Shown here piece by piece: positions 34,754 to 47,400 of a stretch of 64,000 nt of DNA. The notes under the pieces are model-generated. The model saw nothing but the letters and a program-made list of their open reading frames with translations, made no database searches and was not told where the DNA came from. Source of the DNA: Stictocephala bisonia (Eukaryota; Arthropoda; Insecta; Hemiptera; Membracidae). Position 1 is the first letter of the stretch; the number at the start of each line of letters is the position of its first letter. The position numbers and the translations under genes are program-made. The stretch is taken from assembly GCA_035578905.1 (NCBI GenBank), contig JAQJVL010000199.1, positions 372,001-436,000 on the forward strand, written 5' to 3'.

Positions 34754-35770
34754 CTACATTGACTCGTTATCGGAGGCAGTTGCTGACGTATTCTTGTACA
34801 TAAAGTCCATCTTCCTTTCTTTCTTTTTGGCAAATCGGTCTATTACTCTTTTATTGAAATAAGCAATTTTTTGAGTCATTTCTTTTTCTGTAGACATAAC
34901 GGCAAGTGCTGTCAGACGGTCTTCATCAATCGTACTTCTCAGGAAACTTTTTATTCTTTTTAGACATGAAAAACAATGTTCTGCTTCTGCTGTTGTCATT
35001 GGTATTGTTATTAATGCCTTTAAAAGATTTATTGTTTCACTGAAGCATTCTTGTAAATTGTTTTTCAGTAAAAATCCAAGTAAATGTGTGATTTTTTTGA
35101 CATTTTAAAAATCTTCCCTGTTTTAGATTTACTGCAGTTCATTTCTTAACTTATTCTTGTCAATAAAATTTAGATGTACTTTCTAAAATATCTTCTGGAA
35201 ATTTATCTTTGTAGCCACTAACAATGTCGTCAAAAAAGTTAGCAGCAACTAAGTAACCTGAAAATTCAAATCTGACTGCTGTTTTGCACAATTATGGCAT
35301 CACAAACTTACTTTGCAGCTGCATTTTGCAATGTTTGCCAGTTCTCTACTCTAATTCTCTTGGGCCTGGAGTCTGATGATTCGTGTTCAGATTCTACCTC
35401 ATCAACATTGTTTCTTATCTTTTGTATTTCATCCGTAAATATAGCAATGGCCTTCTTAGCCAATACAGTATTCATGTTTTTCTTCTGAAATGAATCATAC
35501 AAATTATTTACATGGGGCATTAATCTTGCAAAAAACTCCAGCCAATATTTAAACTCAGATTGTTGCGGTTTTAGTTTTAGTCCCTGAGCCGTATTGATAT
35601 TTCAAGTTTGGTTGCTAGTGTCTTCAATTTTTCTAAAACATTCAATCAAAGATTGAAGATTTTGGTGAACAATAGAAACTGATATGTTATTAAAATTCCA
35701 TCTTGTTGATGAACCAGAAGGTGTTATAAACAAACCAGTGCTAAGGTTTATACATTTTAATCCTAATTAT
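34754..35770 (-). pseudogene. decayed hAT (ZMYM1-like) transposase
   Basis: Read right to left: an STRWNF segment (RW motif) near 35700. Next is a helical region at 35308-35520 with VLAKKAIAIFTDEIQKIRNN and an acidic linker. Last is the C-terminal dimerisation region at 34754-34999 with AEAEHCFSCLKRIKSFLRST and DEDRLTALAVMS, then the stop. Stops and shifts separate the pieces. The N-terminal half is missing or was displaced by the insertion at 36411. Confidence 0.75.
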
Positions 35771-36777
35771 AATGTAAAGTGTTCCTCAATATATTATTTT
35801 TGATCATTATTTATAATATGTATATTTGGGTTTTAATTACAAATAGGCTACTTGTAGACTATTTATTATGTTGACAAGTATTAGGCCTGAATCAAGTAGT
35901 AAATGTCACAGCTTATTTTTAACTACTTAATTGTAACTTAAATAATTATAAGATAATAGTTTTGCCAGTTTTAATTTTATTCAGCAACTAGATATAATAA
36001 TGGAAAACATTATACTTCGGCTTTATAATATTAAAAAAGTTTGAATTTAATTTAGGAATTCTACTTTGAAATAAATTGCTTTAATACTATGGTTCAATAT
36101 AAACGTGAATCTATGTATTATATTATGTCTGCTTAGTTTATCTAATATTGTAATCTTGATGCCATTTTTGTACCATGTGCATTTTCTGAATAAATTACAG
36201 TATATTAAATTTGTTTTTAAAAAATTGGAAGAGAAAAATAAATTCTGCAGAATATTTTTTTTACTTTCAATGTTCTTTGCTTTAAAAGTCTGCAGTTTTG
36301 TGGTATGATATATTTGAGAACAAAATAAAGAGTGAAACTGTAAACACATTCGTTGAACAAATTAATAAAAATAGACTTTGTAAAAATATTCCAAGTTGCC
36401 TTTTAATTAACCCTCCAAGTGATATCGGCTCGGTCCGAGCCGTTAATGACCCCCTCTGAATCGATAACGGCTCGCTCCGAGCCGATCGCGAAAAGCGCCG
36501 CAAACAAATAACTAAAATCGGAAATCAGTTATATTTTATACTAAAATGTTCAGAAAGAGTTCCTCTTTATGATACTCTAAGTCAAACGTTTTTCAAATAC
36601 GCGGGAAAAGTAGTATTGATTATTTACGATCGGCTGGTTCCCGCGCTCAGTCATTCGTGTTCTGTGACAAAGCGTCGTATATCAGTGTTGTTTATTATTC
36701 CGTTTGAAGGTTATATTAGTGCGTTTAGTTGTTTTATTTAGTTTGTATGTTTGTAAATATTGTTATTATTTGTAAAT

Positions 36778-36870
36778 ATGAGTCAACTAAGCCGTTTGAA
36801 CCACTTCTGGAGACCTAAAGGAACTAAAAAGAGAAAGGCACCTGCTGTAGCGGAGTCAGATTCGGAATAA
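36778..36870 (+). pseudogene. short frame, possible piggyBac coding remnant
   Basis: ATG followed by 29 codons reading MSQLSRLNHFWRPKGTKKRK and ending VAESDSE, then a stop. The 5' region (about 36600-36777) looks like a promoter and leader, with a TATCAGTGTTG initiator-like site. The position and the acidic/basic composition suggest the N-terminal stub of a lost transposase. I do not recognise the sequence. Confidence 0.35.
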
Positions 36871-39279
36871 GGGATATTTATCCTCGTTATTCTATGTAAA
36901 TATAGTTATAATTTGCAAATTGCTGCAAACAGTATTTTATTCGGTTTTTAGAAACATTTACAAGTGAAAATAAAGTTTTACAATCCTATATAAATATTAG
37001 GCCTATAATGGAACTTTATAATAACAAATACACTTTTCTGAAATTTCTGCTTTTTTATGCTTGTACAAAAACATTTTCTATATGACTTTCTTATATAATA
37101 CAACATATAAACTGTGAGTGTTATATATTTTTGTGTTCAGGGCCGCCCAGAGGGGGGGGCAAAAGGGGCAAATTGCCCCGGGGCCACACAGACTTAGTTC
37201 TCAGGGGGGGCCACATTTCATGTTTCATGCAACAAAAAAGAAAATACTTAATAATCTACTAGATAAGAAACGATTCAGGCCTGTATTAAAATATCAAAAG
37301 TGATATTAGGTCATATAAGTCTTCCAGTTTTAGTTTTAAAACGTTTAAACTAAATCATTGGTTTTATAACAACCAGGGAGACTTTTCGAGCAAGCTGTAC
37401 ACTGGTCTTTGAAGTTTGTCAGCGGTCGACATAATGGTGTGACAGCATACGCACTGGTTGGTGTGTGACTGCAACTGTACCCCTCGCCAGTTGTCTTGTT
37501 TGCGAACAAGTGTAAAGGCATGCAGCTTATGAACACACCAAAATATAAATTCCAGTTTGGGAACATATAAATATACTTGAGTGGTGTGGACAGTGGGCCA
37601 CCTCTATGAGATGTCCTGTTTTCGTACACTATTTATATAAAACATGTCAAAAGACTCACTAACTTTACATTTGTATTACTCAAAACTCCGTTTTTGGACG
37701 TGTTTAATACAAGGTGGACAAGAACGTTTCTGTATATTTTATTTTTAACTTTAATTTCAAAAGTATATACTACTTCAAACAAAATTGTTATATTTGTCCT
37801 AAATTCAACTCTATCTTGGCTTTAGTGGTAGGAAAATCAATCGCTTGGTCACGTTATTATCCTTACAAAACTATTAGTTATGATATTTTACTATTATAAA
37901 CTTAAGATAATACAGAAATTGCGAATTGATTTGTATTTGTAGTTGTTTGTTGATTAAGCTTTTATCCTTATTTTGTATTTTTCACAAATTCTGTTTATTT
38001 AGATAAATAATCTTGATTTAGTGTTTCGAAAATCCCTTTACTCATCGTAGCAAAATAATAGATCTATGTAATGTGAAAACGAGTGATCAGTAACCTGTGG
38101 CTTAAAGTATGCAAATTAATAAATTGTAATAAAAAAGTGGAAGCTTAAGAACAACACAATTAAATAAGCAAACAAAATTACAGTAAAAACATTTTAAATC
38201 TGTCATTTTAAAAAGGTTGAAAAGTCTTTACGAGAAAAGTTTCTTACAAACTTGGTTTCAAAGCTGGTAGTAGGCGGCGGCACTCCGTTCGAACGTGGTA
38301 ACGTTGCACTCTTTCCTGGCACTGATCAGCTAATTTTTCAATATATGCACTAAATTTAAGAAATAGCAGTCGTATTTCAGTAGTAACTGTATTTTGCACC
38401 CAAAAAACCCGCAGGCAAAATATACAATTTTGTAACAACGTGGCTGGAAGAGTTCAATTAATTGTCATGAAGGGTAGATGGGGGACATCGTCAATCATTA
38501 GTCTGTTTGTTTACTGTCGTCCAGTAAAGAAATATTTTGTTATTGTTGTATTTTATAGAGTGATATTTCTGTAATATAATGCGTTCTTTTGGATTTCCTA
38601 GTAAACTACTATAATTATCAATTAATTTAATTTGCTATGATTCATATTCCATTTAAAGATTTTGAGAAAACAAAAAGCTAATGTTTAGGCCCAGTAATTT
38701 ATGGTAACGTTTTATTGAAATCAATAAAAATATACTATAAAATGTTGCAATATAGTATTGTAATATACTGCAAAGTAAATTATATATTCTTACAGTATAA
38801 AAAGAATAAATTAACGATGAAACCACTCATTTACAGTAGATTTCTAGGTACTTAAATCTGGTAAATATGCATACAACAACATCACCGCTCGCTTACCGGA
38901 TGTGCAACAATATGTGTGTATGATGCATTACATTCAACTTGCCCTACGCTATCGTGGGAGGAATTGCGTGGCATAATCTTGTCTAAAAATTATAATTTTG
39001 TTACGTTCTGTACTATCCGGATTCATCTTCCATCATATTTAACCGGTTAACCAGAGTTTACTGTACATGCAATTTTTTACTTTTTCTCTACTGTAATGTT
39101 TCCTTTGACATTTTAAATTTACTAGTTATTATGACATGGATGTTCGTAAAGACATTTTACCAATATATTATGACATAGGTCTTAATGAAAAGAGGAGCTC
39201 TTAAGTACACCGTTAATAGATAAAACAGCTTCATCATTGTTCAGATTTGTACAACTCCTTTTGAATAATATTTATTTTG

Positions 39280-39652
39280 GGATCTTTTCCGTTATACGTA
39301 TACCACTATTTAAATATATTGAATAATACATTTTAACCATTGTTTGGTATAAATAACGGAACACGGTATTCAATTTATTGATTTAAAACATGTTTTCCTC
39401 ATTTTCAACCTTTAGAATCCCAATACATCGAGGCCGCCCATATACATCGCGCCGTGGCAGTTATGGTTAGGTTAGGTTATTATATTGTAGAATGAACCTG
39501 TAATTTGTAAAAACATTCTACAATAAGCTATGCTAACCTAACCTAACCATAACTGCCGCGGCGCGATGTATATGGAAATATTTTGGGATTGCTGACACAT
39601 AACGGAAAAGATCCGACATTAAATAGTGGTATACGTATAACGGAAAAGATCC
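39280..39652. repeat. composite fold-back element
   Basis: Outer arms: 39280-39313 and 39619-39652 are perfect 34-base inverted repeats (GGATCTTTTCCGTTATACGT...). Inner arms: 39438-39494 and 39514-39575 pair over about 57 bases, including CCATATACATCGCGCC and telomere-like GGTTAGGTTAGG against CCTAACCTAACC, with a 19-base loop. No coding content. Confidence 0.88.
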
Positions 39653-39987
39653 TTATTTTGTGACATTTAATTTGTTGTAACTCTTTTATTGTCTGATTTA
39701 ATTTACTCTGAAACTGTAACAGGAACAGGGGTGTATTCTCAACATATTCAGTAGAGTAGCTCTTGATTAAAAACCAGTTATGCCCACGTACAGGCTGTTC
39801 CCAAACAAATAGCATAATTGATTAATGTTGTCATTCATTAACATAACAAATCTACAACCAATCAAAATAGTTTTCATAATTTTTTACTGTCACTGACGAA
39901 CGAGTAAGCCATTTATATTTTTGACAATCATTATACAGTATTTATTTATTGTTTGTTGCGTGATAAGTGAAATTAACTAAGATTGAA

Positions 39988-40075
39988 CCACTGTATGTGT
40001 ATTGTTGAGCGGGAGGGTCAATACCACTGTTCGTGAATGGGTGTGTCAATACCACTGTCACTGTACGGACGTGTA
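39988..40075 (+). repeat. short block of the 36-bp minisatellite
   Basis: About two to three degenerate units (ACCACTGTATGTGTATTG, GGGAGGGTCAATACCACTGT), the same family as 1-1465. It lies inside the non-autonomous hAT. Confidence 0.8.
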
Positions 40076-41961
40076 CACTGTGATGTACATCAATGATATA
40101 GTATCCAATTTGACAGACATAAATTTTACTATGTTTTATGATGAGAAAATTGAGTTGGTACAAAAATGCCTTTTATGCCTGTGAAATAAAAATTGAATAG
40201 TTTTAAAGTTTAGCACAAAGACAAACTAAAATCACAAATATAAACTAGATGTTTTAAAGTCCAACATCAATAAGCTACGAACCCAGTGGTCTACAACCTG
40301 TTTTGAAAACAGTAACATAAGCTTAACTCTCAGTTGACTGTTTTTAACGCACTAGATGTTTGCGCTCGCCAAATTATTTTACTTCGTGAACATTCGGCCA
40401 CTTGCTCTTTAGCTAGCGAAGCCAAGTGGCCTATACAAATTTATTGGCCCCTCCCTTCACCCACAGTTAATATCATTGGCGAGGATGGCTCCTCAACTGG
40501 CAATCGAAGAGCTGCTGCGCCCAACTATGCAACTGCCTATGCAACTGACTGTGGCATTGCTTGGTTCGTTATTATTTATTTATTTAATATTAAAGAATAG
40601 CAGTTTTGTTATAAGAGATTGATGTTATTGTAGCGGTAATACTTAAGGAAATGTTTAAAAAGTATATGACAATTAGAGAAAAACTTACCGGAGCTTCGCA
40701 GCTAGCCCTGAGAAAACGTCCATGAACAAGAATCTTAATTACAATAGTAATCTAACGAAAGAGATGGTAAGAATATTGTAGAATGTGCTAAAAGTAAAAT
40801 ATCAACTATAGTATATTTGACAATCAAAGAATATTGTAGAATGTGCTAAAAGTAAAATATCAACTATAGTATATTTGACAATCAGAGTAATTAAATTTAT
40901 TTTGAAGTGAAGGAAGGGGCCACATGGTAAACTTTGCCCCGGGGCCACCAAAAGTCTCTGGGCGGCCCTGTTTGTGTTCAGAACTAAATTGTGTAACTTT
41001 TGTATATAATGGATTTTAAAGTGTTTCCATAACAACTATAATAAATAGACTCAAAAACAAAAAAATATTTTTGAGAACATTTTTTTTCAAGGTCATCCAA
41101 AGTTTCTCAAGATAAGAAAATTTTTGGTAAGTTTTTCTTTTTCATAACCATTTAGTACATATTATTTAGAACATTTTGATATGTAATATGTCATATTACA
41201 GGTATATTTAAAATTTTTTATGAATTTTATAAAAAAACACTGCGCGATGCCTAAAACAGGCCTATCACTGAAGAGTAAAATACCTATCACTTGGAGGGTT
41301 AAAAAATTAAGGTAAAAAATGTCTATGTGTTGTTACATAAACAATATTTACTAATTTGATAATATTGGGTAAATCAATAGTATGTGTGAAACCACTGGAA
41401 TCAATCCACAAGAATGCCTGCAATAGTTGAATAGGCAATACTTCACGTACTTGGCAGTTGTAACAAAATATATTAGTGACTGAAGCCTTGTACACGGACG
41501 ATCCCCCTCAGCCCCTGCACCCTGTCCATAAGGTTCACTTCAGTATTGTGAACTCCGCTGGACCCACACAGCTCTAGCTTTGATCCGACTTTCGGTATGT
41601 TTTCATTGCGCCTAAATCGTAATTTTTTAATATACCATACTCATTTAGTTGTTACAATGTAAAATGTCTACAAATATATATTATTTTGTAATTATTAGCC
41701 TTATGTGCAATTTTCCAAGGGATTCACTGAACCAGTGGACCTGTAGAAGGAGCCGCCACTGCCATTATTTTTATTGTATTGTATACATAATTGGTTTCCC
41801 ACCATTTACCCCCCATGACCACTAGACACTTTATAAAAAAAAAGGCAAAACAAAATAAATCGAATTACAGAAATTTTTTACATTTTTCAATTGTTTTGAC
41901 ATTTTAATAAATTGTAAACAGAAAACATTATATAGTAAGTTTATTAATTAACTATTGTGTA

Positions 41962-43000
41962 CGAGGGCTATTTAATAAATACATAGACTGACGTCATAAC
42001 ACAAAATTAATTTTATTGAGAAGTTACATGTCATGATCCCCTTCAAAGTACCCCCTCCCCAAAGCACACACTTATTCCAACAGTGTTTCCACTGTTGGAA
42101 ACAGTCCTGGAAATATTTTTTGAGATGTCCTTCACAAGGAGCTAGGTCAGGTGATTAGGTTGGTGGGTTAGCACAGGTATCGAGTGTTTGGCCAAAAACT
42201 CACGAGTTCTAAGGCTGAATGGTCTGGAGCATTGTCATGTTGAAAAAAAACCAGTCACGGCTCCTCCACATTTCTGGTCAATTCCACCTGATAGCGTCCC
42301 GCAAACGTTTAAGAACTTCAATATAGTAAATCTGATTCACTGTGGAGCCTTGTGGGAGGTACTCATAGTGCACAATGCCCTGAGCGTCGAAAACAACTAT
42401 CAGCAACACCATCACATTGGAACGAACTTGGTGAGCTTTTTTTGGTCTTGGAAATGTTTTCCCCACCCACTGGGATGATTGAACCTTTGTTTCAATGTCA
42501 TAACCGTACACCTGTAATAATAATCCTTGACAAGAAGTTCTCATCTTCTTCTGAACGTTCAAGTAATTCCTTAAAAGTCAGCACATGATGAGTTTTTTGT
42601 TCATCTGTCATCAGTCGTGGATCAAATTTTGCAACAACGCGGCACATCTGTAAATTTTCAGTCAAAATCTCATGGCATGACCCAACTGATGTTCCACACT
42701 CCTCTGCAAGCTCTCTGACAGTCAGACAATGATTTTGCCGAACCAGGGTATTGATTTTGTTGACATGTGAGTTGTCAGTTAATGTGGTAGGCCGTCCAGG
42801 ATGCTCATCATCTTCAGTCGACTGGCAGCCATCTTTAAAACGTCCATACCACTTAAAACATGTTGCACGCTTCATAGCAACGTCGCTGTAAGCCTTCTTT
42901 AGCATATCAAGCATTTCACTTGCCGAGTTTAACACAACATTTAAAAAACCGGGAAGAAACACTTTGCACTTTCTAATTTTCGGAAAAAAACATTGCTTTA
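41962..43000 (-). mobile_element. mariner element, right end unreadable
   Basis: The left terminus, after TA, reads CGAGGGCTATTTAATAAATA, a familiar mariner-type end. Transposase coding follows on the minus strand. The expected total of about 1.3 kb would put the right terminus inside the corrupted stretch 42960-43385, where it cannot be recognised. Confidence 0.8.
42150..42962 (-). pseudogene. mariner transposase, broken
   Basis: The N-terminal part (42498-42962) has the paired helix-turn-helix and its hinge: CFKWYGRFKDG, DDEHPGRPTTLT, LTVRELAEECGTSVGSCHEI. A frameshift at about 42520 joins to YGYDIETKVQSSQWVG in the other frame. At the junction the sequence runs IIITG straight into VYGYD, so about 11-14 bases that should encode the first catalytic Asp are lost. 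Further on, VVFDAQGIVHYEYLPQG carries the second Asp and HDNAPDHS the third (DD34D pattern). Stops follow. Inactive. Confidence 0.85.
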
Positions 43001-43385
43001 AAACCCCCCGGGCCCAAATTGGAAAAAAAAACCCATTTTTTTAAAACCCCCAAACAAAATTTTTTAAACCCCTTGTTGGGGGGTTTTTAATGGCAAACCC
43101 AATTTAAAGGGGGGGATTTTACAATAACTGTATTTGGGGGTTGGGGGGGGGTAAAATTTCCGGGGGGGCCCGGGGAAAAATTTTCTCTATTGGGAAAAAA
43201 TTAAAACTATAAGGGCCCAGGAAATTTACCTTTGGAAACCCTTAAAAACCTGGTTCATGGGGGGGAAATTAAAATTTTACTTCTTTTTTGGGTTAAATTT
43301 TTTCCAAAAAAAAGGAAGGCCGGGTTAAATTAATAAAATTTTTTTTTAAAATTTTAAAAAATTTCCCAAAAAAATTAATGAAAAT
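42960..43385. other. corrupted consensus, region 1
   Basis: Almost every base falls in a homopolymer run (AAAACCCCCCGGGCCCAAAT, GGGGTTGGGGGGGG, AAAAAAAAACCC). The composition changes abruptly at both edges, unlike any repeat in the window. This looks like unpolished or low-coverage sequence. It overlies the N-terminal and terminus part of the mariner. Confidence 0.75.
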
Positions 43386-44372
43386 AAAACTGTGCAAGCG
43401 TTATAACTTAGTCTCTCTGTGACTTCTTGGTCTTGCAGTTCACTAGCAAGTTTTTCAGTATTTGGATTATACAATTTTTTTTTTATTTGGTACAATAAAA
43501 ATGGTAGCTGCTGCTAATACTTTGATAATGTGTTAGTGTCTTAAAGCACCAATGCAGAAATGAAAGAGGTATCTTTCATGTCTGGTCTTTAAGTAGTATC
43601 CTACTTTGCATTAAAGTACATTTTTTAATGAAATTTTGCACTGAAATTATATTGATAGACAATTATGCTAATTTCTTATTTTGTATTGAAGTATTACGTT
43701 GACCGTTTCTCAAACTGCCAAGTCACCGCCAGCCCTATAATAGACATGCAATTTTACCATCAGCAGGCTAAAATATGCTGTTCTATTTCAACTATACAGT
43801 TTGAATGAAGACTATAGGATTATTAAAGGCCCAATCTAGAGGACCAGAAGTTAATATTATGAGTTGTTTAAATTTAAAGCTGTCAATAATTACATTTTAA
43901 GTTTCATATATTTAACTGTAAAAAAAATTTTAAATACTCATATTTTTACAAAAACCAACTTATGGTTATTAGAAAACTGTTCTTCTCCTATCAAATGACA
44001 CTCTAAGTGTTATAATATGATTATTAATACGAACTGAATCATTGAAATAGAAACTATGTTTTTGGCGCTTTTCGTGGAGCACAACAACCCCCTTAGTAAA
44101 ATTGTTTACCTAGAAACCTCTAGTGGACCACTGCTGTTGGAAAACACTATATAATAAAACCTTTTGACTTGAAAAATCTTGACTTATTAACCTATATATT
44201 ATAAAGGGAGTTCTAGGATCAACTGTAATATCATTTACAGTAGCAATTTTAATTTCGAGGAGTTGTACTCAGCAATAGTTAAAATCAATTTTTTATTAAC
44301 ATGAGCAGTTCTGTTATGTTAAAAAGACTGTAACTGTCATACGTTAAAGACAATTGTGACGTGTGTTTGTAG
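43386..44372 (+). other. end of intron 4
   Basis: AT-rich intron with no gene or repeat borders recognised, ending at the TTTGTAG acceptor. Confidence 0.6.
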
Positions 44373-44489
44373 AGGGAACATAAGGAGACCTGCAGACAGC
44401 TGGAGATGACCAAGAGGCAGAGAACTAAATTGCAGGAGGACCTCAATACTTCCCACTCGCAACTATCGGAGTTGCTGCAGCTTATACAG
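44373..44489 (+). CDS. LRRFIP2: LRRFIP coiled-coil exon 2
   Basis: 39 codons, phase 0 to 0, from TTTGTAG to donor GTTGGG (weak). It encodes REHKETCRQLEMTKRQRTKL, then QEDLNTSHSQLSELLQLIQ. It continues the heptads of the 33155 exon and corresponds to the vertebrate segment after YREN/EEKSKELERQK. In the family an ERDELIEKHG-like motif comes next; that exon lies in corrupted sequence at 49927. Confidence 0.92.
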
Positions 44490-47400
44490 GTTGGGTGACA
44501 GTCAGCTAGCTCTATAATAAGTTCTTTTGTAGTTAAATCGTTTTGTAGTTAAATAGGATTTAAGGGTTCATGTTCATAATCTCAAACAACAAGAATGGTG
44601 TTTTTATGGCACTAGGCATAGGATTTCAGTTAAAGAGGAAAGGAAAGCAGCATAGGTATCAACTGTATTAACCAGGTGGTCAACTGTAGATAGAAATACA
44701 CCCATAACACAAAAATACTGTATAACTAGTTAGTGAAGTATTTCACGGCCACTAACCCCTTCCTCAGTCACTGGACAACCGATAAATTAAGTTTTTTTTT
44801 AATAGTTTTACAATTTTAAAAACTTAATAGGAAAGCTTGCAATTTTGAAAAAAGTAATTTTTATCGTGGTAACTAGAACAGATGGTAGTTATCATACGCT
44901 TTTATTGTGATGTTATTAACTATCTGTCAATACCTGTAGGTGGGACGAACCTCCCTCGTACACTGAATGGACACTGCTGATTTGGTTCCGAACTGGTGTG
45001 AGCAGATGTAAACTACTGGAAGTATAAATGGGGATTGACACTAGATCAGTCATGTAAATGCGAGGAGCCTATCCAACAATGGATCACATATTTACAGAAA
45101 GCCCACTGCACTCTTTTACCGAGGAATTAGTCAGCATAAACAGAATCAGTGAGGCAAGTCTTAAATGGCTTGATGGATTGGACTTCCATCCACTTACTAT
45201 TGGACACAAGATTACTTTATATTTTTATTCTTATATCCTTCCAAAATGCCTTTTGGATCTTGATCCAAATATATATAACAGCTTTTTTTTAGATTAATAA
45301 ATGGTAGCTGACAACAAACCATACGATACATAAATTGTGACGTCACACAGGCAAAGTGGCAGCCCAATGGAACAGTAAACAACAAATAAACACAAAACTA
45401 CTTTTTCCAAATATTTTGGTTCCTTTCTAGCTTATTGGTAAATAGCTTAAACAGTTTAGAAGAAAGCTTTCATGTGATTGGTAGGTTAGTTCCCAGCTGA
45501 TTCTCCTGTGTGATGTCACTGTTACTGTAGTCTACAGCACATCCTCGCTGTGATACCTTCCGTCTGATTGTTATAGTTACCATAATTTAAAAGTAGGATG
45601 TTAGACAGTCTATATTACGTCATTGGAAAATTAATTATCATTGAAAAATATAATTGTTATATGTACGCTAACAAATAAAAATATTGAGTACATTATTGAA
45701 GTTAGTCTGTACTTACTCTCTAACAAACTTACTCCTTCTTTTTAACATTATGTTAGCATCCTTACTTGCCGTCACTTACCATTACTCACATACAAAGCTG
45801 TTAACATTCCTCATCCAATTGTCGTCTGACACACGACTCTAAATTCAAATTTTACCTAGTGTAAAATATGGATCATATTTGTGTCATTAAAAACAATAAA
45901 ACATTGACTATTCAATGTTATATTGATTACTCATTCATAATTGGTCTCAAAGAGTGTTTAAATATGCAAGAGGTCTGGCCATAAGGCTTTGCCGCACACT
46001 GAATCTAACAGAACAAAACGCTACAACAACGTTGTGTTTAGTTACATTTTATGGTGGATGCACGCCAAAGACAGACGCTAGTCATCACAGAAGTTGTGTC
46101 TAGTTTCTCTCTTATTTTCACTTGACACTAGTTCGATCTTAAAAATTTAGTTCACACAGTTAAAATATTTAAAAAGTATTTTCTTCTTTGCTCCAGAAAA
46201 TAGGACAGTAAAAAACTCAATGATAGATTTTTATTTAATTAATTCTGAAAAAATCATGTTTAGTAGTGAGTGATTAGTTACTTTTATAAAAATGTTACTT
46301 CACATTTTATTGTTACATTCTTCTCCAGAAAATTAATATAATATTTATATAATAAAATAATAAATATTTTTAAAAATATCAGAATAATATAAACCATAAC
46401 TTAACCTCATGAGTGAGAGATCAACGTCAATTAGTTCAGTTGTTATGTTGGCATATCTGTATGTCTGGCAGTCACGATAATTGGAGTATTGTATGCGTAG
46501 CATGTTTTGATCGGTAGCATTTGGCCTCACAATGAAACTTTGGGCTCCTTCGCCTAAACGCCTTCAGACATCTGGTGAGTTTTTTCATCTTTTCGGGGTA
46601 GTGTTACCTGCTCCATATAAACCAATGTAAAGAACTTCGCCAAAAAACATCTGAAGGTGTCTTGTCTTGTTCTGTCTAGTCATGTTTGATTCAGTGTGCG
46701 GCAGGCCTAATTCACTTTGGTTTCTTAATCAGCATATTGTGTTATGGGAGAAATTCAAAATAAGAACGTCAAACAACACATATATTTTACTACATAAGTA
46801 TTGAAAATGCATATCCTAAATTTCTTTAAGAATCCCTCAGATCTGAGGTGGATCAACGTCGTTTACTGAAATCGATCACCATAACATTTGCACTTATATT
46901 GTAATTATGTTTGTTTTGTATGATGTTTACTTGTTATACAGTAAAGTCTCGATTTAATGGACTAAATGGAGTAGGCTCTTGTCCATTGAAGCTGATTGTT
47001 AAGTCAGGGTGAATTCACTCCAAGCTATTATGAGATCGCCATACCTAACTCGAAACTAACTGAGATGCTGCAGTCTCATTGTTAATTCAACAATCAATAA
47101 AATATACAAATATTAGGGGTGTGTGAGTACTCGAAACTTCGAGTATTTGATCGACTATTTTACTACTCGAACTCGGCTCGAAGCTTCCGAAACTACTCGA
47201 AGTTCGATTGAGTATTTCACGAAATATCAGATTTACATCTTAATTTACTTTTAAGATTAAACAGTTTTATAAGTTATGAATAAAAAAAGTGTGTTTTCTT
47301 GTGTTTTATTTTACCCTTAATCATACGTTACCAGTTTGGTACGCGTATTATGAACTAAACAATACGCCTAATAATAGGTAGTACACGACAACAGTCAAAT

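Larger units (their letters stand above)
37138..40970. mobile_element. non-autonomous hAT element, CAGGGCCGCCC termini
   Basis: Inverted termini CAGGGCCGCCCAGAG and complement, with a perfect 8-bp duplication TTTGTGTT (37130-37137 and 40971-40978). Further in, GGCAAATTGCCCCGGGGCCA at the left mirrors TTTGCCCCGGGGCCACC at the right. The element is 3833 bases, with no transposase found in any frame. It carries a fold-back (39280-39652), a small minisatellite block (39988-40075), a pogo-like terminus near 39038-39065 and a 58-base tandem duplication (40771-40886). Confidence 0.92.
36411..41298. mobile_element. piggyBac-type element, internally replaced
   Basis: Termini CCCTCCAAGTGATA at the left and its exact complement at the right, each bounded by TTAA (36407-36410 and 41299-41302). 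This is the piggyBac signature. Just inside the left end are two 17-base palindromes, CGGCTCGGTCCGAGCCG (36426-36442) and CGGCTCGCTCCGAGCCG (36468-36484), likely protein-binding repeats. Only a 30-codon frame remains (36778). The interior is filled by a hAT element, so this copy is non-autonomous. Confidence 0.85.
34105..41761 (-). mobile_element. large hAT element hosting nested insertions
   Basis: Left terminus TAGTGGCGGTTGG and right terminus (complement) CAGTGGCGGCTCC. Flanks CCATTATG (34097-34104) and CCATTATT (41762-41769) form a 7-of-8 target duplication. Inside, on the minus strand, is a decayed hAT transposase of the ZMYM1-like sort. A 4.9-kb piggyBac-type insertion accounts for most of the length. 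Without insertions the host would be about 2.8 kb. The diverged termini and transposase show it is old. Confidence 0.75.

Noticed and set aside
40334..40600. 88-codon gene inside the non-autonomous hAT
   Set aside because: No domain and no coding support; the element appears to be non-coding.
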